From: Candidatus Desulfarcum epimagneticum
GTDB lineage: Bacteria > Desulfobacterota > Desulfobacteria > Desulfobacterales > CR-1
Direction: 5' to 3'
Length of the DNA: 64,000 nucleotides
NCBI GenBank assembly: GCA_900659855.1
Contig: CAACVI010000034.1
Location: 248,001 to 312,000, forward strand
The notes beneath the pieces are model-generated. The model was not told where the DNA came from. It ran no database searches and saw nothing but the letters and a program-made list of their open reading frames with translations. The translations under genes and the position numbers were made by a program. Shown here piece by piece: positions 8,888 to 17,712 of the stretch. Within the stretch, counting starts at the first letter, position 1, and every line of letters starts with the position of its first letter.

Positions 8888-10129
8888 TCAACGGTTTGTG
8901 GCGGAGAAAACAGTCAGCAGGAGTTCCGCGTTGTCAATCAATTGATAGACCGGTTTTTTACCGGACAAACGCTCGCTCTCATCCATGATAATGGGAACGC
9001 CCTCCCCCCGCTTTTCCATATAAAAACCACGTCCCACATCGCCAATCGATTCCGTCACCGGCGTTTCGGCCAGCAGACTCGTAATCAGCTCATTCCGGGT
9101 GGCCTGGCGAAGCGCTATGTTGTCCAAAGTCACTGTGTTCGGGAGGGGGCCCGGCGAATAAATTTCCAGGCGGTCATCAAACATAAAAAACCGGATCTTT
9201 GAACCGAAAATTGAATAATCACGGTGCGCCACAGCGTTGACCACAGCCTCAAAGACAGCCCGTTCGCTGAACTGCGTTTTTTCAATCCGATGGGGTTTCT
9301 TTACGGCCATGACCGTTTGATTTCTTTTTAAAAACGCCATGGTCTGATGAATCTGCCGATCCAGCGGGCCGCGAATTTTTTGAGCGTCCATTTGATAATT
9401 GGAGTCCCGCTTCTTTCCCCGGTAGCGAACGGCTTCCACATAAGCGCTTGACAAGAAGCGCTCCGGGCGCTCGCAGCAAAACAGGACGCCGGCCACCGAA
9501 GCGCGAACCACTCCGCTTTCTTCTTTTGACAGCAGGTTTCTTTTCAGCAGCAAAGTCTCGGCCGGCTCATTTGAACGGGCCGAATATTTGCGCCACAAGC
9601 CCTCGGACAAATCGTCAAGGCTCGATTGGGGAACCGACTGTTCTTCGAATCTGATCAACCTGGCCTGGCTGCGCTGTTGAAACAAACGGGCAAGATAGTC
9701 CGGCGGCATTTTTCGTTTCGAACTCCCCTGGCGATGAAAATATCCCCCCGGACTTTCATGAACAAACAGACTGCGCGGGATATCGACTTTAAGCGCCGGC
9801 CGGGAAACGCCTGTTTTATCGGGAAGCCGCATACGAAAAGATAAAAACAAAACCGGTGGCTTAATGCTCTCGTTGCAGATTTCATACACATAACGTTCGA
9901 CGGCTTCAAGACGCTCCAAAGGAATGCCCTCAATGTCCCGGGTTTTATCGTCCACACCCAGAACAAGCGCGCCGTCATGGGTGTTGGCCATCGCCGCGAT
10001 TTCATCGGCCAAATCTTCGCGCTTCGGCTCCGCGACCCGCTGTCCCTTAAAACGAACGGATTTCAGCTCAAGAGAAGTGTCTTCCCCGAGACGTATTTTT
10101 TCCAGCAGTTCTTCCGGTGTGTCAAACAT
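8888..10129 (-). CDS. AlbA_2 (Schlafen-like/AAA_4) and HATPase_c_4 domain protein
   Basis: The 413-residue protein has an N-terminal AlbA_2 nucleic-acid-binding domain (about residues 12-125; E-L-K in LELKSVRF, then DEIAAMANTHDGALVLGV). A GHKL-type ATP-binding domain follows (about 285-375; EAVVNAVAHRDY and DRLEIYSPGPLP). Such proteins are often annotated as transcriptional regulators or RecG-like ATPases and recur in defence islands. ATG 10129 is chosen because GGAGGA precedes it by 5 nt and it overlaps the stop of the upstream ATPase gene by 8 nt (ATGTTTGA). The 5' extension to 10249 lies inside that gene. The coupling suggests that the two act together. Its biochemical role is unknown. Confidence 0.85.
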   Translation of the reverse strand: MFDTPEELLEKIRLGEDTSLELKSVRFKGQRVAEPKREDLADEIAAMANTHDGALVLGVDDKTRDIEGIPLERLEAVERYVYEICNESIKPPVLFLSFRMRLPDKTGVSRPALKVDIPRSLFVHESPGGYFHRQGSSKRKMPPDYLARLFQQRSQARLIRFEEQSVPQSSLDDLSEGLWRKYSARSNEPAETLLLKRNLLSKEESGVVRASVAGVLFCCERPERFLSSAYVEAVRYRGKKRDSNYQMDAQKIRGPLDRQIHQTMAFLKRNQTVMAVKKPHRIEKTQFSERAVFEAVVNAVAHRDYSIFGSKIRFFMFDDRLEIYSPGPLPNTVTLDNIALRQATRNELITSLLAETPVTESIGDVGRGFYMEKRGEGVPIIMDESERLSGKKPVYQLIDNAELLLTVFSATNR

Positions 10130-12875
10130 GGCGGTCCTCCAGGGCAATGCGGCGATAACGATCTTCAAAGGCTTTGCGGCCGCCTTCCATAACCGCGCAA
10201 ACAGCGTGGCGAACGATTTTCTCCTGAAGACCGCCCTGAGACTCCACACGCGTTTCCCCGCCTTTCACGGAAAGGGCGACCACCAGCTCCGCGTCGCCGT
10301 TGACCACAATGTTTGCGTTGTGCGTGACCACGATCACCTGTCTATGGCGTTTAACCTCCCGCAACCGGTTTACGATCAAATCATAAATAAGGCGGTTGTC
10401 CAGGTCATCTTCCGGCTGGTCCAGGATCAGGGGCTCTTCGCCGTAGGAAAGCAGAAAGGCCAAAAGCGCGGCGGTCTTCTGGCCCGGCGAGCCTTGCTGA
10501 ATGGACCGAAAGCCCCGCCCATCCCCCGTCGCGCTATACCGGACGTGAAGTGAATCCTCCGGAAACCACAACTCAAGGCGGTCCATGGCCTCTGGGGGAA
10601 GCTTTCTGATATGGGCCGCGAAACGCTGATCTTTGAACAACGAATTTGAATCGGATCGCCCCGATATGATGGCTCTGACCCTGTCCTTGATGTCCGCGAG
10701 ATTCTTTTCGATATCCTCTGGACCATCCACGTTTGCATGAAGTTTTCCAAGCAGGGAATCAACATCCTTTTCAAATCCGCCGCCTTCTCTTTGAATCAAA
10801 CGGCGAAATTCCTCTTTGGCGGTTTCTCCGGAACCGTATGGGGCGACCTCTATCCGGATATGCCGGTTTTCACCCAAAACATGATCCAGAAATTTTCGTC
10901 GGGATTCGGTCCGTTCCCGGCGAATCTTCAGCAATCGCCTAAGAGATTCATCGGCCTGCGTCTTCAGCTCTGAAACTTGTTTTCTTCGGCCCTCCAGTTC
11001 CCTCAGCCGCCGCTCCACAGCCTGCCGGCGCTGAACCAGCTCCCCATAAGCGTCGGGGGCGCCCGCTCCTTCGCCGGCCAGTTTTTCCCGCAAGTCTTCG
11101 TACGCCTTTTCGGAGGCGTTGACGCCGCGCATCCAGGAGGATTCAACTTTTTTTGTCAACCACCTTGAGATCGCTTCATTCGCTTGAGATGACAGAGCCT
11201 CTAGGGCCTTGCGAATTTCTTCTAAACGGCTGAGCGCCTCGGCGGCCAGACACAGCAGTCCGGAATCTTCCGCCGAATCAGGATCAAAGTCGGTTTTATC
11301 CAGATGGTCCGGAACAATTTCAGACGCGATTTTTCGCAGCTGATCCCCGGCGGCGTTCCAGCTTTCCTCCCATGCTTCGACTGTTCGTTTCTGGCGGCTT
11401 CTTTTTTGAAACAGTTGAAGGACATCGGCATGTCCCGCCTCTTCAAAGACGGCCAGTTTTCGTTTCACGTCATCCAGTTCCCCCAAGAATCGCGGCTCAT
11501 CGGCAAGACCGGTCTCCATCTCCCTGGCCCTGGCGCGAAGCGACAGGAATCTGGCTTGCTCCGCGTCCCATTTTTCGGACCAGGAGCGAAGATTCACCTC
11601 CGGCGCGTCGTCCACAACCCCCAGCAATGCAAGCGGCGTTTTGGCAAGCTGGAATATCTGCTTCTGGCTGTAAATCCGAACCGGAAACCGCTGACGAATG
11701 TCGCCTTCCGCCGGGCGCCACTCTCCGCCGGATTCCTGTTCAATCGGTTCAAGATCTCCGGAATCATTCCACTGGACACGAAACCGGTCGCCGTTCTTTC
11801 GGTAAATCACCCTGATTGAGGACTCTTCTGTAAGCAGCCCGGTGTCTTCCCGATTCGAATAGACCCTGCCGTATTTTTCAAAGTCCGATTCCAGCTCAGG
11901 CGGCAGTTCATCCCCGCGTCGAAGGGCAATGCGAAGAAACTCCACCCCGGTTGACTTGCCTGTCCCTCTCCCGCCGATGACGGCGTTCAGCCAGGGATTG
12001 AGCCCGAGGGAAAATTTTTCGGATCGTCCTAAAAAACGAGCCCTGGAAATTTCCATGGATTCCAACGCCAGCGGGGCGTGATCATTGGGGTCCCCGCTTT
12101 CCTGATCGGAGCGCCGCGCGGAAAGAGATCCGTCCAGAAGAGCCAGACGCAGTCCCTCGATATTGGGGACGCCCATCTTGACCCAGGTGAAATGACTGCC
12201 CGGGTATCGCTGTCCCGGACTTCCGGAAGGATGATGGGAATCCGATCCCAGCAATTCGGTCCAGCGCGGGTTTTTTTCATTGTATAATTGTGGTTTTTGT
12301 AAGGCGGGATTCACCACCTCCATGGCGAAGATCGGGTCACAGTCCAGCGCCTGAGACAATGTCTGCCCTTTCCACGTAAACAAACCATTTCTCTTATCCG
12401 CGTGGGCGGGAATCGCGATGCCCCCCCTCTCAACGATTGCGCCGACGACCTCTGCGAACGATTTATGTGTGACGCCGTCGCTTTCTCCAGGAGCCCCTTT
12501 ATACCCCACAGCCCCGCGAAGGGCCTCAAGGTCCGAGCCGCTCTTTGAAGGATCGAATATGGCCAGGAGATGGATTCCGCCATGGACGGAAATCTCCATT
12601 CCCGGGAACAGATAAAGTTGACGGAACCCATCGGTTTTTTTCCGTTTCAGGCGCTCCAACGCGGCTTTAAGCGGATCAATCCAGGCGGCGGTGTTATGAT
12701 CGGTAATCGCCACGCAATCAATGCCCGCGCGCATGTGATCCAGCAGCCATTCTTCTTTCTCGCGTTTTTTCAGACTCGCCTGATTCGGGCCTTTTCCGTA
12801 ATCGCTGGAAGCGGGCGTGTGGGCATGAAAATCAAATTTCCACCACCTGGAGCCATTCCATTTCCATTCCGTCAT
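10122..12875 (-). CDS. TrlF/Ppl-type PHP-domain SMC-like ATPase
   Basis: The 917-residue protein has an N-terminal PHP phosphoesterase/nuclease domain with a full metal site: H17/H19 (DFHAHT), D59-H60, E94, H98/H102, H158 and D212-S-H214. An ABC/SMC-type ATPase follows: Walker A GGRGTGKST (301-309), a long helical, probably coiled-coil middle (about 420-720), signature SPGQKTAALLAFLL and Walker B LILDQPEDDLD (816-826). A GAGGA ribosome-binding site lies 7 nt before the ATG. The same PHP plus ATPase architecture is known from the single-gene antiphage system Ppl. Here it is coupled to an AlbA_2 ATPase, which makes defence likely but unproven. It lies 88 nt downstream of moaA on the same strand. 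Confidence 0.88.
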   Translation of the reverse strand: MTEWKWNGSRWWKFDFHAHTPASSDYGKGPNQASLKKREKEEWLLDHMRAGIDCVAITDHNTAAWIDPLKAALERLKRKKTDGFRQLYLFPGMEISVHGGIHLLAIFDPSKSGSDLEALRGAVGYKGAPGESDGVTHKSFAEVVGAIVERGGIAIPAHADKRNGLFTWKGQTLSQALDCDPIFAMEVVNPALQKPQLYNEKNPRWTELLGSDSHHPSGSPGQRYPGSHFTWVKMGVPNIEGLRLALLDGSLSARRSDQESGDPNDHAPLALESMEISRARFLGRSEKFSLGLNPWLNAVIGGRGTGKSTGVEFLRIALRRGDELPPELESDFEKYGRVYSNREDTGLLTEESSIRVIYRKNGDRFRVQWNDSGDLEPIEQESGGEWRPAEGDIRQRFPVRIYSQKQIFQLAKTPLALLGVVDDAPEVNLRSWSEKWDAEQARFLSLRARAREMETGLADEPRFLGELDDVKRKLAVFEEAGHADVLQLFQKRSRQKRTVEAWEESWNAAGDQLRKIASEIVPDHLDKTDFDPDSAEDSGLLCLAAEALSRLEEIRKALEALSSQANEAISRWLTKKVESSWMRGVNASEKAYEDLREKLAGEGAGAPDAYGELVQRRQAVERRLRELEGRRKQVSELKTQADESLRRLLKIRRERTESRRKFLDHVLGENRHIRIEVAPYGSGETAKEEFRRLIQREGGGFEKDVDSLLGKLHANVDGPEDIEKNLADIKDRVRAIISGRSDSNSLFKDQRFAAHIRKLPPEAMDRLELWFPEDSLHVRYSATGDGRGFRSIQQGSPGQKTAALLAFLLSYGEEPLILDQPEDDLDNRLIYDLIVNRLREVKRHRQVIVVTHNANIVVNGDAELVVALSVKGGETRVESQGGLQEKIVRHAVCAVMEGGRKAFEDRYRRIALEDRHV

Positions 12876-12963
12876 GTGTTTTTCCTCAATGTCGCCAGCG
12901 TGTTCATGTCGTCAAATTTACGTCATCCGGGACGCAAAGTCAACAAAGGGAAAAAGACGACTT

Positions 12964-13956
12964 TCACCCCCCAATGGCGGACATGCGGCAAGGGGCCGCC
13001 TCGGCCGGGGCCTCGGTCAAATGGTGGCGCGAGGGTTTTTGCTCCACCGCCGAGATAAAAAGCCTTTCCAGGTCCTCGCCGGAGCAGCCCGAGCGCATGG
13101 GACCCTTTAAATCCACCTCTTTGTCCGACAGCAGGCAGGGCCGAAGGGCGCCCGACGCCGTGAGCCTCAGGCGGTCGCAGGCGTGGCAGAAATGCCGGCT
13201 CACCGGGCTGATGAGGCCGATTTCCCCTTTGGCCCCGGGAAAGGCGTATCGCTTCGCCGGGCCGTCGTTTTTTCCCTTTTCAATGGGGATCAGCTCCCCG
13301 ATTCGTCCGAGATTCCGCCGGATTTCCCCGGACATGACGCCGACCCCGTCTTCAAGGGGCGCGGCGCCCATGGGCATGTATTCGATAAAACGGACATGAA
13401 AGGGATAGTCAAAGGTGAGCCGGGCGAAGTCCTCCAGCTCATCGTCGTTGATTCCGCGCATGGGCACCACGTTGATCTTAATGGGCGCCATTCCGGCCGC
13501 GTGGGCGGCCTGTATGCCGTCCCACACCTCTTTGAAAGCGTCAACGCCGGCGATTCGTTTGAATTTCCCGGGGTCCAGGGTGTCCAGGCTGACATTGATC
13601 CGCCGAATCCCGGCGGATCGAATCTTTTCCACGCGGGATTTGAGCAAAACCCCGTTGGTGGTCAAAGACACATCCTCGATCCCCTCCCAGGGCGCCATGG
13701 TCTTTAAAAAACCCGAAAACCCCTTTCGCACAAGGGGCTCTCCCCCGGTGAGCCGAATTTTGGAAACGCCCAGCGCCCGGCCCGCGCGGATGACCCGGGC
13801 GATCTCCTCATAGGTGAGGATGCGGTCGTGGGACATTTTGGGGTCAAGCCCTTCGGGCATGCAGTACAGGCATCTTAAGTTGCACCGGTCGGTGACGGAC
13901 ACGCGCAGGTAGCGAATCCGCCGGCCGCGGGCGTCCATCAGGTTCTGGGTCAGCAT
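12964..13956 (-). CDS. moaA: GTP 3',8-cyclase (molybdenum cofactor biosynthesis)
   Basis: This radical SAM enzyme makes 3',8-cH2GTP, the first step of molybdopterin synthesis. The N-terminal SAM-cluster motif is CNLRCLYC. The second Fe-S site, CHACDRLRLTASGALRPC, is near the C-terminus. The protein ends in GG, the conserved MoaA tail needed for activity. Start ATG 13956 overlaps the stop of cobA-hemD (ATGCTGA); a GTG at 13980 is possible. It is the last gene of the tetrapyrrole operon. Molybdopterin serves formate dehydrogenases and related enzymes. moaC is not in the window. Confidence 0.95.
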   Translation of the reverse strand: MLTQNLMDARGRRIRYLRVSVTDRCNLRCLYCMPEGLDPKMSHDRILTYEEIARVIRAGRALGVSKIRLTGGEPLVRKGFSGFLKTMAPWEGIEDVSLTTNGVLLKSRVEKIRSAGIRRINVSLDTLDPGKFKRIAGVDAFKEVWDGIQAAHAAGMAPIKINVVPMRGINDDELEDFARLTFDYPFHVRFIEYMPMGAAPLEDGVGVMSGEIRRNLGRIGELIPIEKGKNDGPAKRYAFPGAKGEIGLISPVSRHFCHACDRLRLTASGALRPCLLSDKEVDLKGPMRSGCSGEDLERLFISAVEQKPSRHHLTEAPAEAAPCRMSAIGG

Positions 13957-15503
13957 GGGGAGGCGGCCCCTTCGGCCCACTTTAAAATGGCGCGGGTCAG
14001 CCCCTCCATGGTGTACTCATCGGCGCTGACATCCACCTGAAAGCCCAGATCCAGCGCGGTCCGGGCGGTGATGGGGCCGATGACGGCCACGGTCACAGAT
14101 TCCATCAGCTCATCCATTCGCCCGGGGGGCAGAAGGGCCGCGAAGTTTCGCGCGGTGGAGGAGCTGGTGAAAACGACCATGTCGATCTCCTTTTTTTCCA
14201 GAAGCGAGACCAGCTCCCCGGCGCCCTTTGACACCGGCCTGGCCCGGTAGGCCGGGACCTCGTCCACATGGGCGCCCATCTTTCGCAATTCCACCGGCAG
14301 GATGGGCCGGGCGTCCTTTGCCCTTGGAAGCAGGACCCGCTTCCCTTCAATATCCGTTTTCTCAAAGGCCGCCACGATGGATTCCGCCCGGTAGGTCTCG
14401 GGGACGATGTCGCTTCTCACCCCGAAATCCAGGAGGCGCTGTTCCGTGGCCGGGCCGATGACGGCGGTTTTCACCGGGGCCAGCGCCCGGGCGTCTTTGT
14501 TTTTTTCAAAAAGGGCCTCAAAGAAGCGCTGAACCCCGTTGACGCTGGTGAACACCAGCCAGTCATAAGAGGCGATGTCATCCACCGCCTTTGACAGGGG
14601 AATGGGGTCCTCGGGCGGGGCGATTTCAATGGTCGGAAACTCCAGCGCCCGCGCGCCCAGGCTCTCAAGCATCCTGGAAAATTCCCCGGCCTGGGCCCGG
14701 GCCCGGGTCGTCACGATGGTTTTTCCCATCAGGGGACGGTTCTCAAACCATTTCATGGACTTTCGCAAACCCGCCACTTTTCCCACCACAATCACGGCCG
14801 GGGCCTTCATGCCGGCGTCTGTCGCGCGCTGGAAAATGGTTTCAAGGGTTCCGGAAACGGTTCTTTGCTCCCCGGTGGTTCCCCGCCGCACAATGGCGGC
14901 CGGGGTGTCTTCGCTTTTCCCGTGTTTCATCAAAAGAGAGGCGATATCGGCCAGGTTTTTCATGCCCATCAAAAAAACCAGGGTCCCGGGGTTTTTGGCC
15001 AGAACCTCCCAGTCAATGTCCGAGCCTTCTTTCAGGGGGTCCTCGTGTCCGGTCACAAAAGTGACCGAAGAGGCCGCGCCCCGGTGGGTCAAAGGAATTC
15101 CGGCGTAAGCCGGGGCCGCGATGGCCGAAGTGACGCCCGGGACCACCTCAAAAGAAACGCCCGCCCCGGCCAGGGTCTCCACCTCCTCGCCCCCGCGCCC
15201 GAAAATAAACGGGTCCCCGCCTTTCAGGCGCGTCACGCGCGCGCCGGTTTTGGCCTTTTGAACAATCAGCGCGTTGATGCCCTCCTGGGACATGGTGTGG
15301 TCCCCGCCTTTTTTGCCCACATAAATCAGCTCGGCGTCTTTGGCGGCATGCCGCAGAAACGCCGGGTTGGCCAGGTAATCGTAGATGACGACATCGGCTT
15401 TGGCGACACATTCCAAGCCCTTGACGGTGATGAGCCCCGGATCTCCCGGTCCGGCTCCCACCAGAAAGACCTTTCCTTTTTTTTCGGTTGTTTTTTTCTT
15501 CAT
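13950..15503 (-). CDS. cobA-hemD: Fused uroporphyrinogen-III C-methyltransferase / uroporphyrinogen-III synthase
   Basis: Residues 1-250 are a SUMT methyltransferase (VGAGPGDPGLIT, then GGDPFIFGRGGEE) that methylates uroporphyrinogen III to precorrin-2. Residues 255-517 are a HemD-type uroporphyrinogen-III synthase (TRARAQAGEFSRML, FTSVNGVQRFF, FTSSSTARNF). The fusion is common in anaerobes and channels hydroxymethylbilane from HemC to precorrin-2 for siroheme, B12 and heme d1-type routes. Siroheme is needed by sulfite reductases, fitting a sulfate reducer. It is followed with overlap by moaA and preceded by a metallo-beta-lactamase gene. Confidence 0.95.
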   Translation of the reverse strand: MKKKTTEKKGKVFLVGAGPGDPGLITVKGLECVAKADVVIYDYLANPAFLRHAAKDAELIYVGKKGGDHTMSQEGINALIVQKAKTGARVTRLKGGDPFIFGRGGEEVETLAGAGVSFEVVPGVTSAIAAPAYAGIPLTHRGAASSVTFVTGHEDPLKEGSDIDWEVLAKNPGTLVFLMGMKNLADIASLLMKHGKSEDTPAAIVRRGTTGEQRTVSGTLETIFQRATDAGMKAPAVIVVGKVAGLRKSMKWFENRPLMGKTIVTTRARAQAGEFSRMLESLGARALEFPTIEIAPPEDPIPLSKAVDDIASYDWLVFTSVNGVQRFFEALFEKNKDARALAPVKTAVIGPATEQRLLDFGVRSDIVPETYRAESIVAAFEKTDIEGKRVLLPRAKDARPILPVELRKMGAHVDEVPAYRARPVSKGAGELVSLLEKKEIDMVVFTSSSTARNFAALLPPGRMDELMESVTVAVIGPITARTALDLGFQVDVSADEYTMEGLTRAILKWAEGAASPC

Positions 15504-15566
15504 GAATGAATTGCTGGTCCTTATTCAGTTGATTTTTTTACGAGTTTATCAAAATTATCAAAGGGT

Positions 15567-16391
15567 TTACCCGGCGCGACGGCGTTCGATGGCGTTAAGA
15601 CACGAGCGCGCCATCATTTTCCGGGACACATTTCCCATGGAAAGAAGGCGGATGAACCAGTCTTCCCGAAACGCGCCGCTTTTCATGATGGCCTTCAAAT
15701 CCATCCCCTTGTCCCGCATGCGCGCCACCCTTCCCAAAAAATCCTCCAGAAAGGCCAGTTTGGCCTTAAGCTTCGCCTTTCCGTTTTTCAAAACCGGGTG
15801 GTGGCCGCAGAGCAGCGCGTCAAAGTCCAGGGCCAGCGCCTTTTTAAGAGAAAGTATCTGGGCGTCGATTTTTTCATCGGACCTGAAAAATTTGATCCTC
15901 TCCCCCAAAAACAGGTCCCCGGAAAAAAGACGGCCATGGTCTTTGTCCAGCCACACGGTCATGTCCGGCGAATGGCCGGGGCAGTGAGACGGCTCAAGAC
16001 ATACCGGGCCGAACTCCATCCGGTCCTTTGCCGGGCGGACCCGGGCATTTGCGGCGGGCCCCCACACCAGGCGCTGGTAAGGCATGATTTTTCTCTTCGA
16101 CTTGAGCTTTTCGGCGGTGATCGAATGGCCGAAAATCGGGATGGAAAACCGTTCGGCGATGGCGGCGGCGTTTCCGCAGTGGTCTTCGTGGTGGTGGGTG
16201 AGGACCAGAGCGCGAAGGTTTCGGCCCGCCAGGTAGTCCAGGACCGCTTTTTCCATCATGCTGTGGCCCGTGTCGATGAGGACATCCCCGATCAGATACA
16301 GGCGCGTGGTCATCAGAACCCGGCCCAGGGGGTTGGACCCCACCTCAAGGGACCTCACATCCCCGTGTCTATGCTCTTTGGCGACCCGCAT
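15567..16391 (-). CDS. MBL-fold metallo-hydrolase
   Basis: The 274-residue metallo-beta-lactamase-fold hydrolase has the metal motif HHHEDHCGN near residue 85, a later histidine in EPSHCPGHS, a Zn-site Asp in FSGDLFLGE, and CGHHPV. It resembles glyoxalase-II/LACTB2-like hydrolases, whose substrates range from thioesters to RNA. It sits between hemC and cobA-hemD, which points to a housekeeping association with tetrapyrrole synthesis but gives no specific reaction. No signal peptide. ATG 16391 follows hemC by 23 nt. Confidence 0.85.
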   Translation of the reverse strand: MRVAKEHRHGDVRSLEVGSNPLGRVLMTTRLYLIGDVLIDTGHSMMEKAVLDYLAGRNLRALVLTHHHEDHCGNAAAIAERFSIPIFGHSITAEKLKSKRKIMPYQRLVWGPAANARVRPAKDRMEFGPVCLEPSHCPGHSPDMTVWLDKDHGRLFSGDLFLGERIKFFRSDEKIDAQILSLKKALALDFDALLCGHHPVLKNGKAKLKAKLAFLEDFLGRVARMRDKGMDLKAIMKSGAFREDWFIRLLSMGNVSRKMMARSCLNAIERRRAG

Positions 16392-16414
16392 GTCTCTTTA
16401 AGCGCTTCCTTTTC

Positions 16415-17338
16415 TTATTCCCTGAAATCCTTAAGGATTTCGTCCGCGCCCCGGGAGATCAGCGCCTCGGCCAGACACACGCCGATTTCACCGGCGGATT
16501 CAGGCCTTCCCGTCTCCAGATGTCTGGCTATTTTTTTTCCTGAAACGTCCGCCACCAGGCCGGTGAGAGTGAGGACCCCGCCCTCCATGCGGCCATGGGC
16601 CGCCACCGGGACATGGCAGTCCCCGCCCAGGCGCTTTAAAAAGGCCCGCTCCCCCTCCACGGCGGCGCGGGACGCGTCGTGGTTCAACGGACGTGTCAGG
16701 GCGTCGGTCTCAGGGTCGTTTTCCCGAATTTCCAGGCAAAGCGCCCCCTGTCCCACGGCCGGAAGCATGGCGTCCGCGTCCAGACGCTGGGTGATCCGGT
16801 CCTCCAGACCCAGACGCCGGATCCCGGCCACCGCCAGCACAATGGCGTCCAGGTTTTCTTTCTCAAGCTTTTCCAGGCGCGTGTTTAAATTGCCTCTTAA
16901 AGGGGCGATCTCAATGTCCGGACGCCGGTGAAGAAGCTGGGCCGCCCGGCGCAGACTCCCCGTTCCCACGCGGGCGCCCGCGGGCAGATCCTGAAAACCG
17001 AGCCCGTCCCGGGACACAAGCGCGTCGCGGGGGTCTTCCCTCTCGGGAACCGCCCCGATCACAAGGCCCGGGGGAATGTCGCCCGGCATGTCCTTCATGC
17101 TGTGGACCGCGATGTCGATCCGTTGATCCATCAGCGCCTGCTCGATCTCTTTGACAAAAAGACCCTTTCCCCCGATCTCCGCCAGGGGGGCCTTCAAAAA
17201 CCGGTCGCCCTTTGTCTTGATGATCTCAAGCTTCGCCGAAACAGAAGGGAATCTTTTTTCAATGGCCGATTTCACCCAGTTGGCCTGCCAAAGCGCCAGG
17301 GCGCTTCCCCTTGTGCCGATTTTGATGTTTGATTTCAT
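16415..17338 (-). CDS. hemC: Hydroxymethylbilane synthase (porphobilinogen deaminase)
   Basis: The enzyme condenses four porphobilinogens to hydroxymethylbilane. Typical blocks are IGTRGSALALWQAN at the N-terminus, HSMKDMPGDIPPGL, and LRRAAQLLHRRPD. The dipyrromethane cofactor cysteine is expected in the C-terminal part (GGDCHVPVAAHG). The start ATG 17338 overlaps the FmdB stop (TGATG), so a longer GTG start at 17350 is disfavoured. Its product goes to the HemD half of the fusion two genes downstream. Confidence 0.96.
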   Translation of the reverse strand: MKSNIKIGTRGSALALWQANWVKSAIEKRFPSVSAKLEIIKTKGDRFLKAPLAEIGGKGLFVKEIEQALMDQRIDIAVHSMKDMPGDIPPGLVIGAVPEREDPRDALVSRDGLGFQDLPAGARVGTGSLRRAAQLLHRRPDIEIAPLRGNLNTRLEKLEKENLDAIVLAVAGIRRLGLEDRITQRLDADAMLPAVGQGALCLEIRENDPETDALTRPLNHDASRAAVEGERAFLKRLGGDCHVPVAAHGRMEGGVLTLTGLVADVSGKKIARHLETGRPESAGEIGVCLAEALISRGADEILKDFRE

Positions 17339-17571
17339 CAGTGGCCGCACGACGCGCAGCTTCCCGCCGAGCAGCTCCCGCAGGCCGAGGCGGCCGAGGC
17401 CGACGAGGCGACGGTCTCTCCCCCGGCGCCCTTGCTTAAAAATCCGCAGGCCGACATCATTTTTTTCACTTTTTTCCCGTCACAGTCCGGGCAGTCCGGA
17501 ATCTCGCTTCCGAAAACCAGCCGCTCAAAATTCTTTCCGCAGTCATCGCATGTGTATTCGTATATAGGCAT
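17338..17571 (-). CDS. FmdB-family zinc-ribbon protein
   Basis: The 77-residue protein has the family start MPIYEYTCDDCGKNFE and a second pair, CPDCDGKK, giving a CxxC...CxxC zinc ribbon. The C-terminal tail is rich in Ala, Ser, Gly and Cys (CGSCSAGSCASCGH), a variable feature of the family. The function of FmdB proteins is unsettled; a regulatory or metal-handling role has been proposed. It is the first gene of the hemC-cobA/hemD-moaA operon. A second FmdB gene is at 41.0-41.3 kb. Confidence 0.9.
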   Translation of the reverse strand: MPIYEYTCDDCGKNFERLVFGSEIPDCPDCDGKKVKKMMSACGFLSKGAGGETVASSASAASACGSCSAGSCASCGH

Positions 17572-17668
17572 GGTATGCGCGCCTCCTTGATGGTTTGGTG
17601 GTTTGATTGGATCGGATTCGCGTTCCGTCCTTTTTTAAAAGGGAGTCGGGGCGCTCATCCAATTCCTT

Positions 17669-17696
17669 AATATAAGATGAATTCAGAGATTTTCAA
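17669..17696 (-). promoter_or_regulatory. Putative promoter of the fmdB-hemC-cobA/hemD-moaA operon
   Basis: Read on the minus strand: TTGAAA, 16-nt spacer, TATATT. It lies about 100 nt before the FmdB ATG, between the TPR gene end and the operon. Confidence 0.45.
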
Positions 17697-17712
17697 GCGA
17701 ATTCCGCAGGAG

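Noticed and set aside
10130-10249. N-terminal extension of the AlbA_2 protein
   Set aside because: It lies within the coding sequence of the PHP ATPase, has no domain similarity, and the ATG at 10129 has a strong ribosome-binding site.
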